Positions 9,153 to 17,577 of a stretch of DNA of 64,000 bases are shown here, piece by piece. Within the stretch, counting starts at the first letter, position 1. The number at the start of each line of letters is the position of its first letter. Source of the stretch: Paenibacillus contaminans (GTDB lineage: Bacteria > Bacillota > Bacilli > Paenibacillales > NBRC-103111); NCBI RefSeq assembly GCF_003285015.1, contig NZ_QMFB01000005.1:337560-401559 (forward strand), read 5' to 3'. Below the pieces are notes generated by a model that saw nothing but the letters and a program-made list of their open reading frames with translations, was not told the origin of the DNA and did not search any database. Position numbers and translations under genes: made by a program.

Positions 9153-9778
9153 AGGGGCGAAACCGGGAAATATACAGCGATTCCTTCAAATTGTCAGAAC
9201 GTCAATGATGTCGTTGGGGTTGAAGAACTGGCAGGAATGGCAAAAGGAAAGAGGGGCAATCAGGAGTACCGGGAAGCGATGAGGAGTAAAATGGAGCAGG
9301 TTTGATATGCTGAAATTTTCTAAGCAAACAAACTTCATATACGCTTCTATTTCCAAACGCCCCCTTCGCTCGTCGCTTGCATGCGATCCAGTCCGATTTT
9401 GCCCAATTGGAATCGAGTCTGAACTCCATTCCTCGCCTGGAGTCCGAAAATGCCCGCTTACAGCGGCTATTTCGCTCGGCACACCGACGGTTCCCTTCTC
9501 CAAGCAGGCGAAATCGGACTACAGCGTAAGAGGAACCTCGATTCCTTGCTCCAAGCGGGTAAATTCGGATTACAACGAACAGAAGGGACTAAATGCCAGT
9601 TGGTTTCTTGTATTCATCTATTTTCGATCGGGCGTTCCATCGCGATTGAGTTCGGTAATAAGCAAAGCACTGCCTGAAACATTATTTAGGCGCAGCTCAT
9701 ATATACCATCACAATAACTGCTCCTGCCACATGAAATCGTATACTTTCCGACCACACAAAAAAACCGTAGGCATAAGC
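9153..9778. other. intergenic region with dispersed repeat, no gene seen
   Basis: Between the transporter promoter and the sensor-kinase terminator there is no supported coding region. Short reading frames exist, but they have no ribosome site and correspond to the dispersed 210-bp element at 9367-9576. Confidence 0.6.
9367..9576. repeat. dispersed intergenic repeat, copy 1 (about 210 bp)
   Basis: Shares a collinear, diverged match with 44010-44220. Shared blocks include cgctcgtcg, agtccg(a/g)ttttgccc, cctggagtccgaaaatgccc, tctccaagcagg, atcggactac and ctcgattcc(t/c)tgctcc. The core ccaagcgggNaaa / ggagtccgaaaatgcccgctt recurs inside the element on both strands. Confidence 0.75.
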
Positions 9779-9784
9779 CTACGG
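9756..9784 (-). terminator. rho-independent terminator of sensor-kinase gene
   Basis: Hairpin ccgtaggc-ttat-gcctacgg followed on the minus strand by TTTTTTTG. It overlaps the TAG stop of the histidine-kinase gene, so the two-component operon ends here. Confidence 0.9.
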
Positions 9785-11515
9785 CAGCGGCAGGGCAATG
9801 GTGACGTCCGTCCATTCGCCCGGCTCGGAAACAATTTGAAGACCATACGCCGGTCCGTAATTAAGGCGGATTCGGTCCTGCACATTCCTCAGGCCGATGC
9901 TGAATCCGCTCACACTTTTTTTCGGCACACTCTCCTCCGCATCCGACAAGGTTTCCCGGATTTGCGCCTCCGTCATACCCTCCCCGTCGTCCCGAACGGA
10001 AAGCAGCAGCTTCCCTTCCTCCGCACGCGCCCGGATCGTCACGATGCCCTCGCCTTTGGCCGCAAGCCCGTGAAAAATCGAATTTTCCACCAGCGGCTGA
10101 AAAATAAGCTTCGGAACAAACATCTGCAGCATCGAAGGATCGATCTCCTCGCAAAAATGAAACGCGTCCCCGTATCGCACTTTTTGAATCTGCACATAGG
10201 ACCGCAGCGACTGCAGCTCCTCCTTCAGTGTAACCATTTCGCTCTTGCCAAGGCTGTAAGACAGCAGCTGAATCAACGAGCGAATCGTTTCCTCCACCTC
10301 CGCAGCCCGATGCTGTTTGGCAAGACTGCCGATGCAAGCCAGCGTATTGTACAGAAAATGAGGCCGAATCTGGCTGAGCAGCAGCTTGAGCTCGATTTCT
10401 TTTTTCCGTTCCTCGTTCTCCTTCACGGTTTGCAACAGCTCCTGAATACGCCCCAGCATCATGTGAAAGCTGCGGGAAAGACGGCCGATCTCATCCGTTC
10501 GTTTCACTTGCAGCACAGGGGCGGTAAACCGCTCCCCGCGTATCCGGTCCATCTGTAGGGCAAGCCTGTACACCGGCCTCGTAAAATACCGGCTGATCGC
10601 AATCGTAAAAACGATAAGCAGCGAAAACCAAAGCGCGCCGATGCCGGTAAACCGCGCATACAAATCCCGCACGCCGGAGCGGAACACCCGCTCGTCCGTT
10701 AGCGTAACCAAATACCAGCCAAGCTGGTATCTTTCGCTCTTGACCGCCATCAGCGGGCCGGCAGCTCCTTCGATCCGGCTGATGCCGTTCGGCAGCCCGG
10801 TCAGCTCCCTGACGAACTCGTCGTCCATTTCGGCCGGAAGCGTAGCCGGTTTATACGGAACGATTTTGCTGTTCGGATCGTACGACACGATGTTCCCTTT
10901 GCCGGTAAAAAGCGTAAAGCCCTGCCCCGTCCCATACAGCAGCTCGTTCAGCCGCGCGGTCAGCTGGGAGGTGTTGATTTCCGCCAGCACGATGCCCGCT
11001 CCGTCCTTCAAGGCAAGCGCAAACGCAATCGTACGTTCCGTCATAAGCGGCGAGTAATAAGGCTCGCTCCAATTGACAAGCCCGGGGTTCTCGTATGCGA
11101 TGCGAAACAGCCGGGGCAGCTCCGGATGGCCGACAATATCGTAAAACAGCTGGTCGTTGGACAAAATTTCGCCGTCGCCGTTCATAATGAACATATGCGA
11201 GACGATCGCGCTGTTGATCTCGATTTGCTCGTTCAGCATTTTGCGCAAAGCGGCAGGATCGGCCAGCAGCTCCTCATCGACGCGGCCCGACACGTTCAGC
11301 AAAATATTTCGGATGTTCGCCAAATACAATTCGAGGTACTGGCCCGTTCGTTCGATAAACACGGTCATATCTTCCGATTTTTGCTTGATCAAAGCTTCGC
11401 GTGAGCTGCTGAGCGCGCTGTACAAAAGTCCGGAAAAGACGAGCATGCTGACCAAAGCGAGGGCAAGAAACAGCTTGACGAACATACTGCCGAGAAGCCA
11501 GCCCGGTTTACCCAT
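9779..11515 (-). CDS. YesM-type sensor histidine kinase
   Basis: Order of domains over 578 residues: membrane helix (about 10-32), extracytoplasmic sensor region, second helix (about 285-305), HAMP, then the His_kinase (PF06580) motif QIRPHFLYNTLACIGSLAKQ with the phospho-accepting His. The ATP-binding N box is PLVENSIFHG and the G box DDGEGM. Its start overlaps the stop of the response-regulator gene by eight bases, so the pair is co-translated. In this family the kinase senses extracellular sugars or their binding proteins and drives an adjacent ABC transporter operon. The specific signal is unknown. Confidence 0.94.
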   Translation of the reverse strand: MGKPGWLLGSMFVKLFLALALVSMLVFSGLLYSALSSSREALIKQKSEDMTVFIERTGQYLELYLANIRNILLNVSGRVDEELLADPAALRKMLNEQIEINSAIVSHMFIMNGDGEILSNDQLFYDIVGHPELPRLFRIAYENPGLVNWSEPYYSPLMTERTIAFALALKDGAGIVLAEINTSQLTARLNELLYGTGQGFTLFTGKGNIVSYDPNSKIVPYKPATLPAEMDDEFVRELTGLPNGISRIEGAAGPLMAVKSERYQLGWYLVTLTDERVFRSGVRDLYARFTGIGALWFSLLIVFTIAISRYFTRPVYRLALQMDRIRGERFTAPVLQVKRTDEIGRLSRSFHMMLGRIQELLQTVKENEERKKEIELKLLLSQIRPHFLYNTLACIGSLAKQHRAAEVEETIRSLIQLLSYSLGKSEMVTLKEELQSLRSYVQIQKVRYGDAFHFCEEIDPSMLQMFVPKLIFQPLVENSIFHGLAAKGEGIVTIRARAEEGKLLLSVRDDGEGMTEAQIRETLSDAEESVPKKSVSGFSIGLRNVQDRIRLNYGPAYGLQIVSEPGEWTDVTIALPLP

Positions 11516-12236
11516 GACCGCCCCGGAATTCCCGCGGACTTACGCCGTACTGTTTGCAAAAGACGTCGGTAAAGTAACGGTAATTGGGAAAACCGACCTC
11601 GGACGCCACTTCATACACCTTCAGATGGCTGTTTCGCAGCAGATGGGCGGCTTTCTCCATGCGTTCCCTTTTGACGTAATCCTGGAAGACTTCGCCCGTT
11701 TCCTTGCGGAACACCTGGCCGAAATAATTGGCGCTAAGTCCGACATAGGAGGCGACCTCCTGCAGGCCGAACGACTCCTTCAAATGCTCGCGGATAAAAG
11801 CGACCGCACGCCTGATTTCGTAGCGTTTATCCGCTTGCGGCTCCTGCTGCGGCATGCCGGGCAGTCGGCTCTTGGCCTTGGCCAGGGAGGCGAGCAAATC
11901 CTCGTCGTGATAGGTGCCTTTGAGCAGAAAATCGCAAGCGCCAAGCACCAAGGCTTGACGAGCGTATTCAAAATCGCTATGGCAAGTAAGCATAATAATT
12001 TGTACATCCGGCTTCCATTCCTTCAGCCGGCTCGTCAGCCGCAGACCGTCCATCACCGGCATCACGATATCGGTTACGACAATATCGGGCTGCTTGCTGA
12101 GACATATTTCCAGCGCCTCCTGCCCATGGCGGGCTTCGCCTACCAGTTCGAAATCGTGCCGAGCCCAAGAAAACGCTCTCAAATTTTCGCGAATGGGCAC
12201 TTCGTCATCCACGACGATCACTTTGGTGCGGATCAC
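11508..12236 (-). CDS. YesN-type response regulator, short form
   Basis: 242 residues: a receiver domain (VIVVDDE; phospho-acceptor Asp56 in TDIVMPVMDG; conserved Lys in LLKG) joined almost directly to an AraC-type double helix-turn-helix. The latter is recognisable from VASYVGLSANYFGQVFRKET and VGFPNYRYFTDVFCKQYGVS. Most YesN proteins are about 500 residues with a long middle domain; this one lacks it. The partner kinase follows with an eight-base overlap. It probably activates the lplB-type operon, whose promoter shares an 11-base element with its own. Confidence 0.94.
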   Translation of the reverse strand: MIRTKVIVVDDEVPIRENLRAFSWARHDFELVGEARHGQEALEICLSKQPDIVVTDIVMPVMDGLRLTSRLKEWKPDVQIIMLTCHSDFEYARQALVLGACDFLLKGTYHDEDLLASLAKAKSRLPGMPQQEPQADKRYEIRRAVAFIREHLKESFGLQEVASYVGLSANYFGQVFRKETGEVFQDYVKRERMEKAAHLLRNSHLKVYEVASEVGFPNYRYFTDVFCKQYGVSPREFRGGHG

Positions 12237-12275
12237 GGCATTCCCTCCATTATCACGAATCTAAAGGTTTGCGAT

Positions 12276-12286
12276 TAATTATAGCG
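12276..12286 (-). promoter_or_regulatory. candidate -10 region of two-component operon
   Basis: The minus strand reads CGCTATAATTA, identical to the 11-mer before the lplB-type gene, about 40-50 bases upstream of the regulator start. No consensus -35 is seen. Confidence 0.5.
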
Positions 12287-12334
12287 CGAACCTTCTATGG
12301 ATAACAGGCGCTGCCCCTCGAAAATGTCAGAAAA

Positions 12335-12781
12335 TCAACGATTCGGTGTAACGCTCGTTCCATTCAACACGATATGAGGGATGACCGCAGCATTCAACGA
12401 AGCTACGACCGGGCAGTATTTCTCCAGCTCCAATTGTACGGCACGCCAAAGACGTTCCGGCGCCATGTCGCCCTGCACGCGGAAGGTCAGCTTAATTTCG
12501 GTCAACCTTTTCGGATGCTCTGCGGATCGAGTTCCTTCGACCTCGATTTCGAGCGCCTTCGGCGGCTTTCGCATTTTGTCCAGCACGCCTGCCACACCCA
12601 TGCCCATGCATCCGATCACGCTCATCAGGACGAGCTCCATCGGTCTGTTCCCGGAGCTCTCCCCACCGTTCGCCACCGAAGCATCCATGATCACGTCGAA
12701 CCCGCTCGCCCCTTTGGCGCGAAACTGCCGCTTGCCGAGCCATTCCGCCTTAACGAGCAGCTCATTGCCCCCATTCGCCAC
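12335..12781 (-). CDS. OsmC family protein
   Basis: 148 residues with the OsmC/Ohr fold signature. RPMELVLMSVIGCMGMGV carries the first reactive Cys. LEKYCPVVASL carries the second, within the usual C-P-V-x-x-x-L motif. Such proteins reduce organic hydroperoxides or related thiol-reactive species in the cytoplasm. The start is GTG at 12781, chosen because AAGGAGGGACTTAT immediately precedes it. Genes on both sides are unrelated, so it is probably a single-gene unit. Confidence 0.9.
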   Translation of the reverse strand: MANGGNELLVKAEWLGKRQFRAKGASGFDVIMDASVANGGESSGNRPMELVLMSVIGCMGMGVAGVLDKMRKPPKALEIEVEGTRSAEHPKRLTEIKLTFRVQGDMAPERLWRAVQLELEKYCPVVASLNAAVIPHIVLNGTSVTPNR

Positions 12782-12828
12782 ATAAGTCCCTCCTTAAACA
12801 TGCTTTCAGTACCACGCACGACTTCTCG

Positions 12829-13511
12829 ACACGCGCTGCTCGGTTACATGATGCTCGGTCACACGATGCCCAGTCACTCGATGCTCAGTCACTCGATGCT
12901 CGGTCACACGATGCTCAGTCACTCGATGCTCAGTCACTCGATGCTCAGTCACTCGATGCTCAGTCACACGATGCCCAGTCACTCGATGCCCAGTCACTCG
13001 ATGCTCAGTCACTCGATGCTCGGTCACACGATGCTCAGTCACTCGATGCTCAGTCACTCGATGCTCAGTCACTCGATGCTCAGTCACTCGATGCTCAGTC
13101 ACTCGATGCTCAGTCACTCGATGCTCAGTCACTCGATGCTCAGTCACTCGATGCTCAGTCACTCGATGCTCAGTCACTCGATGCTCAGTCACTCGATGCT
13201 CAGTCACTCGATGCTCAGTCACTCGATGCTCAGTCACTCGATGCTCAGTCACTCGATGCTCAGTCACTCGATGCTCAGTCACTCGATGCTCAGTCACTCG
13301 ATGCTCAGTCACTCGATGCTCAGTCACTCGATGCTCAGTCACTCGATGCTCAGTCACACGATGCTCAGTCACACGATGCTCAGTCACTCGATGCTCAGTC
13401 ACTCGATGCTCAGTCACTCGATGCTCAGTCACTCGATGCTCAGTCACTCGATGCTCAGTCACACGATGCTCAGTCACACGATGCTCGAGTACATGATGCT
13501 CGGTCACACGT
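12829..13511. repeat. 15-bp tandem repeat array, about 45 copies
   Basis: The unit cagtcactcgatgct is repeated head to tail with a few variants (cggtcacacgatgct, cagtcacacgatgct, cccagtcactcgatg). Because 15 is a multiple of three, all frames stay open and give pentapeptide repeats on both strands. No ribosome site or gene-like start is present, so it is treated as non-coding. The most variant copies lie at the two ends and the most uniform in the middle, as expected of expansion by slippage. The right flank ctgtcaaacctcgt also occurs at 3024-3037. Confidence 0.95.
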
Positions 13512-13564
13512 CGGCTGTCAAACCTCGTCCCGAAGCTTTTCAGGTACTATGGGATTAGCCCCGA

Positions 13565-13699
13565 CCGCGCACTTAGTGAAGAAAACCTCACTGTTAATGC
13601 GGTAATCCTCACTATTTCACTGGTGAAATCGTCGTTCTCACCTGCTAGTGAGGTAAACGCAACTAATAATAAACTTTTCCTCACTATCAATTGCGTTTA
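13565..13699. repeat. leader of the 72-bp array, dispersed family
   Basis: Diverged sequence rich in cctcacta and tagtgagg palindromic pieces. The stretch ataataaacttttcctcactatcaat (13666-13691) recurs at 42084-42109 with one difference, so this family is dispersed in the window. Confidence 0.6.
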
Positions 13700-14225
13700 C
13701 CTCATTATCTCTTTGGAACGCGGGTTTTCGGCTAGAAACAGTAACGTTTGCCTTACTAATAATTTCCTTTGCCTCACTATTTCTCCGGAACACGGATTTT
13801 CGGCTGGAAACAGTAACGTCTGACTTACTAATAATTTCCTTTTCCCACTATCTCTTCAGAACACGGGTTTTCAGCTAGAAACAGTAACGTTTGCCTTACT
13901 AATAATTTCCTTTGCCTCACTATTTCTCCGGAACACGGATTTTCGGCTGGAAACAGTAACGTCTGACTTACTAATAATTTCCTTTTCCCACTATCTCTTC
14001 AGAACACGGGTTTTCAGCTAGAAACAGTAACGTTTGCCTTACTAATAATTTCCTTTGCCTCACTATCTCTCCGGAACACGGGTTTTCAGCTAGAAACAGT
14101 AACGTTTGCCTTACTAATAATTTCCTTTGCCTCACTATCTCTCCGGAACACGGGTTTTCAGCTAGAAACAGTAACGTTGCCTTACTAACAAATGCCTTCC
14201 CCTTATTATCTCTCCGGAACACGGG
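13700..14225. repeat. 72-bp tandem repeat array, seven copies plus remnant
   Basis: Unit: ctatctctccggaacacggg then ttttcagctagaaacagtaa then cgtttgccttactaataatt then tcctttgcctca, total 72 bp. Two alternating variants (ttcggctggaa/cgtctgactt versus ttcagctagaa/cgtttgcctt) appear as a 144-bp higher-order unit early on, and a truncated copy ends the array. No coding potential beyond chance open frames. Confidence 0.92.
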
Positions 14226-14448
14226 TCACTAATAATTACCTTTAGCTCATAATCACTCAGTGAACGGGCCAGGTGAGGCGGAAAATTGTACTCGGTTCAC
14301 CCAAAACTTTTAGATGGAACACGCCGGCTTCATTCTTAACCGAAGCATTCCATAGCAATCGTATAAAGCCTGACCCCGTACTTATACCCTAGGATTTAGC
14401 CGCAGCCTATACGCAATAAGCCGGCGTCTCCGCCGGCCGTTCGCGATA
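14226..14448. other. gap holding terminator of YdeI-like gene
   Basis: The only feature seen is the hairpin CCGGCG-gaga-CGCCGG at 14420-14439, just after the minus-strand stop at 14449, with a weak TTATTG tail. Confidence 0.5.
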
Positions 14449-15054
14449 CTATTTGGAGAAGCGGGTCAACTGCTTGATCCTGTTCCCCTTTTCCGATTCG
14501 GCAATCAGCTCGTCCAACCGCTTCTGTTTCGTTTCTTCCCGCTTTGCGCTAACAATGAGCCATATGGCTGTTTTTCGGTAGGATGCCGGCTGCGATTGAA
14601 AAAAATCCCAAGCCTTCCGATTCGCACGGAATAGCTCCTCCTGCCGCTCGGACAGTTTGGCTTCTTCCTTCTGTTCGTGGGAATAGACACCGGCTCTCTC
14701 CGATTTGCGTTTCTCGAAAGCTTGGAGACCGGCGGGCTGCATACGGCCGAGTGCCGTAAGCTCCGCAACCCTGTTGGTATTGACATCGCTCCAAATGCTG
14801 CCTGACTTACGCGGCGTAAAACGAATCATGTAGCTGTCGCCGTCTATGCCTTTGCGTAATCCGTCGATCCAGCCGAAGCAGAGCGCTTCGTCGACCGATT
14901 CCGGCCACGTGATGCTTGGCTTGCCGGAACCGACTTTATAGTAGCCGACCCATAGCTCCTTGGACTTGTCGTGCTGCTCCTCCAGCCATTTGTGGAAATC
15001 GGATGGTACTGCAAAAAAAGCAGGCTGCACCGGCGCTTTCGCAGGCTCGGTCAT
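14449..15054 (-). CDS. YdeI/OmpD-associated family protein
   Basis: 201 residues. PSDFHKWLEEQHDKSKELWV, then TWPESVDEALCFGWIDGLRK with SYMIRFTPRKSGSIWSDVN, are the defining blocks of the YdeI family (bacteriocin-protection or OmpD-associated). The C-terminal part (RREW-like AIWLIVSAKREETKQKRLDE) is the usual family tail. Predicted soluble and cytoplasmic. Biochemical role not established. It stands alone with its own terminator. Confidence 0.88.
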   Translation of the reverse strand: MTEPAKAPVQPAFFAVPSDFHKWLEEQHDKSKELWVGYYKVGSGKPSITWPESVDEALCFGWIDGLRKGIDGDSYMIRFTPRKSGSIWSDVNTNRVAELTALGRMQPAGLQAFEKRKSERAGVYSHEQKEEAKLSERQEELFRANRKAWDFFQSQPASYRKTAIWLIVSAKREETKQKRLDELIAESEKGNRIKQLTRFSK

Positions 15055-15224
15055 CGTTCATCGCTCCCATCTTCGAAATTCATCTCCAGCTAAACGCCTG
15101 CAGAGTGCTCTACCTCCGGCGGACGGAGAGCTGTGCGTCTCGGGAGCCTCTTCCGGCACATCGCACCCTTAGACCGCGGCGTTTTTGCTGTAAACGGCAG
15201 TGGGGCTGCCGCATACCCATGCGA

Positions 15225-15698
15225 TTACAGCGGATCCAACTGAACCGCAGCTTGCTTGCCGCTAAGCTGAATCCCCGTTTTGGGCTTGCCGGACGGCTTC
15301 AAATCCTTGAGCAGCGCTTCAAGCAATTCTTTCGCCTTGGCGCCCTCCTTGCCTTGAATCTTCACGACCAGCATTACCGCATCGCCGGCTTTTAATATAC
15401 GTTCCGCCTGCTGCAGCTTTGTCTCGTAATCATGTTCTTCGATATGCGGAGTAAGACGTATTTCCTTGAGCTTCGGCGCCTTTTCCTGCTTGCGTGCCTG
15501 TTGGGCTTCCTGCTTGGCCGCTCCGGCACCGATCAGCCTGCATGGCGGCGGACTGCTCATCAGCGACGTGCATACAAGATCGACTTTCAGCTTTCTAGCC
15601 ATTGCCAGCGCCTCGGAAGTCGGCACAATCCCCAAGTCTTCCCCGTTTACGCCGGTCAGCTGCACTTCGAACGCTTTGATTTTTTCATTTTTGATCAT
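15225..15698 (-). CDS. infC: divergent IF-3 paralogue
   Basis: 157 residues clearly alignable to translation initiation factor IF-3. It starts MIKNEKIKAFEVQLTGVNGE with LGIVPTSEALAMARKLKVDLV, and the C-terminal domain starts EIRLTPHIEEHDYETKLQQA. Important positions have changed. The linker motif (R-I-M-D-Y-G-K-Y-x-Y in true IF-3) reads RLIGAGAAKQE, RGRE of the C-domain reads QGKE, and the usual C-terminal M-x-L-x-P-K tail is replaced. There is no rpmI-rplT downstream, unlike the normal infC operon. This is a second, probably specialised copy; whether it still binds the 30S subunit is open. ATG follows AAGGTG. Confidence 0.85.
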   Translation of the reverse strand: MIKNEKIKAFEVQLTGVNGEDLGIVPTSEALAMARKLKVDLVCTSLMSSPPPCRLIGAGAAKQEAQQARKQEKAPKLKEIRLTPHIEEHDYETKLQQAERILKAGDAVMLVVKIQGKEGAKAKELLEALLKDLKPSGKPKTGIQLSGKQAAVQLDPL

Positions 15699-15761
15699 TG
15701 TGACCGCACCTTAACTTTCGTTATAATGAACCATATTACCGCCTGGAGGGAGTTTTTTCAA

Positions 15762-16070
15762 ATGCGGCGTACCGAATTGGAAGAAGAAATTATACGTAAT
15801 TACGAGCGGGACGAACAGACGATGATTCTCATTTTTGCCCAGTGGTGCGTCAATAACGGGCTTGACCCGGCCGCCTTATATTTGCGCGCATACCCGGAGC
15901 AAGCCGCGAACGCCGCTCTGCAGCAGGCCTTCGAACTGACCGTGCCGAAGGAAGAAGCCGGCGACATTACGGACGATACCTTGCTTAACGTGCTGTCCTT
16001 GTTCGGCAATGAGGATTTGGCTTTCGTCGTCACCGAAGAAATCGCCAACCGTAAAAAGCGCAGCCGTTAA
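15762..16070 (+). CDS. conserved-looking hypothetical protein, 102 aa
   Basis: Not recognised. Start ATG at 15762 is fixed by GGAGGGAG twelve bases upstream. The protein begins MRRTELEEEIIRNYERDEQT and is predicted to be mostly helical and soluble, acidic overall, ending in a basic tail (NRKKRSR). It is divergently transcribed from the IF-3 paralogue with 63 bases between starts, so the two may share control. No catalytic motif is visible. Confidence 0.72.
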   Translation: MRRTELEEEIIRNYERDEQTMILIFAQWCVNNGLDPAALYLRAYPEQAANAALQQAFELTVPKEEAGDITDDTLLNVLSLFGNEDLAFVVTEEIANRKKRSR

Positions 16071-16165
16071 CGTCCGCCCGCCTGCCCCGTGTCAGCGGCT
16101 TTTTCGCATACGAAACGTCAAAAAGGGGCTGTCTCAAACGCATCGATACGAACATTGCACAAGGA

Positions 16166-16207
16166 TAAACGGCTTCGCCGTCCTTTGGGACGCGCGCGTT
16201 TACCGTT
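16166..16207. repeat. dispersed short repeat, copy A
   Basis: taaacggcttcgccgtc followed by gggacgcgcgcgtttaccgt. The first block recurs at 63493-63509, the second at 42219-42236. Confidence 0.6.
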
Positions 16208-16254
16208 GAAATATAAGCACTTGTTATGTGAAACATATACGCTTATATTTTGAA

Positions 16255-16300
16255 AAAGACGCTTCCACCCCACTATTAAAGTGGTTTTGGAAGCGTCTTT
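16255..16300. terminator. strong hairpin inside the MITE-like element
   Basis: Arms aaagacgcttcc and ggaagcgtcttt (12 bp) surround an inner CAC/GTG pair. Terminator-like on both strands. A similar hairpin (tacgcttcca ... tggaagcgta) follows the VanY-like gene at 28684-28727. Confidence 0.6.
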
Positions 16301-16356
16301 GCACATCTTTTGGGATTTACTTACTTGAAATACCTTTTTGAGATAGCCCCTTTTTG

Positions 16357-16662
16357 CGCTGCATGCCGTACGTGCGAACGCCTGTGGAGCGTTTCTTTCA
16401 TAGATGCACCGCTCCAGCTTTCGCACATCACCTGCTGTTTGCAGCGAAAAACAAGGGTGTTCAATCTCGGCGGATTCCAACGATCATCACGAGTTTCTGC
16501 CCATCGTAACCTGCCAAACGCCGCGTCATCTGCTTCTTTCGCATACCGTCGCGTGCAACTCCCGTATGGGACGCTCGTTCGCTAGCCGGCCGTCAAGCTT
16601 CGCGCGGAACCGGATGCTAGTCTGCTGCTTAAGGGCTGCGCTTGCTGCAAGCAGGTACGACC
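16357..16662. other. 306-bp gap, nothing recognised
   Basis: Between the MITE-like element and the ABC ATPase stop I see no supported gene, terminator or repeat. Confidence 0.5.
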
Positions 16663-17460
16663 TTATCCCTCCACGTTATGCCCCGTCCAAGTCAGGATCG
16701 CACGCTCATTGTGCCAATGCACGGAAATGCCGGTTTCGAAAAAATCCGTCAAAACCGATTCCGTCAGCACGTCCCTCGTTTTGCCCGTGCGGAACACTTC
16801 TCCTCTGCGCATTAGCAGACAGTGGCCGAAAATCGGTACGATTTCCTCCGTATGATGCGTGACGTAAACGAGATTCGGCGCGTCCGGCCGCTGTGCTAGC
16901 CGCTCGATGCTGGAAAGCAGCTGCTCCCGCGAAATAAAATCCAGCCCGTTGCACGGCTCGTCCAAAATGAGCAGCTTCGGCGACGCCATAAGCGCTCTTG
17001 CAATGAGCAGCTTTTGTTTCTCCCCTTGCGAGCATGTCTGGTACGTTCGGTCGATCAAATGCGAGCAGCGCAGCTGTTCCATCAGCTCGATCGCATATTC
17101 CTCGTCTTCCTTCGACGGTTTATCGTACAGCCCGATTGACGCGAACTTCCCGCTCAGTACGACCGATTGCGTCTTGTCGCCGGCGTACAGCTTTTCCTGC
17201 AGGGAGGAGCTGACCCAGCCGATCGACTTGCGCAGCTCCCGCAGGTCGACCGTGCCGAACCGCCTTTCAAAAACGCTGACCGTTCCCTTGGTCGGCCAAA
17301 GGTAACCGTTGATCATGTTGAGCAGCGTCGTTTTGCCGGAGCCGTTCAGTCCCAGTATCGCCCAATGCTCCCCTTTGGCCACCTTCCAGGTGACGTCTTG
17401 GAGCAGCGTTTTTTGCTCTCTTCGCCATGTTACATTCTCGACTTCGATGACTTGCTTCAT
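16663..17460 (-). CDS. stand-alone ABC transporter ATPase, YlmA-like
   Basis: 265 residues with all ATPase motifs: Walker A GLNGSGKTT (about 37-45), signature CSQGEKQK (the variant C-S-Q-G), Walker B LLILDEPCNGLD and switch YVTHH. The opening KQVIEVENVTWRREQKTLLQ and the whole length resemble B. subtilis YlmA and molybdate-type ModF halves. No permease or binding protein is adjacent, so its partner is unknown. ATG follows GGATGGAGGAACGATAG. Confidence 0.88.
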   Translation of the reverse strand: MKQVIEVENVTWRREQKTLLQDVTWKVAKGEHWAILGLNGSGKTTLLNMINGYLWPTKGTVSVFERRFGTVDLRELRKSIGWVSSSLQEKLYAGDKTQSVVLSGKFASIGLYDKPSKEDEEYAIELMEQLRCSHLIDRTYQTCSQGEKQKLLIARALMASPKLLILDEPCNGLDFISREQLLSSIERLAQRPDAPNLVYVTHHTEEIVPIFGHCLLMRRGEVFRTGKTRDVLTESVLTDFFETGISVHWHNERAILTWTGHNVEG

Positions 17461-17577
17461 CTATCGTTCCTCCATCCTAGAACTGCCGCCCGTACCAAGC
17501 GTGGCTCTCCCGACGCGCATCTCTCCCGGCGAACGTTGCGGCGCTGCGCAGCGGGCGGTCAGACCCGAACTTAACTG

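Larger units (their letters stand above)
16119..16356. mobile_element. 238-bp MITE-like element with 20-bp inverted ends
   Basis: The left end caaaaaggggctgtctcaaa (16119-16138) and the inverse of the right end (16337-16356) match at 19 of 20 positions. The GGGGCTGTCTCAAA end is familiar from several Firmicute insertion sequences. There is no transposase inside. The interior holds a 12-bp stem hairpin (16255-16300) and a fragment of a dispersed repeat (16166-16207). No target duplication is obvious. Confidence 0.65.

Noticed and set aside
9186..9503. 105-codon minus-strand frame in the dispersed repeat
   Set aside because: The equivalent frame in the second copy (43953-44147) starts elsewhere, and neither has a ribosome site.
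12374..13558. Long open frame giving MLSHS pentapeptide repeats, and its mirror on the minus strand (HRVTE repeats)
   Set aside because: The 15-bp unit keeps every frame open; there is no ribosome site, and the frame overlaps the OsmC gene on the opposite strand.
16663..17460. Molybdate or iron importer assignment for the lone ATPase
   Set aside because: No permease or binding protein is adjacent and the ATPase alone does not fix the substrate.
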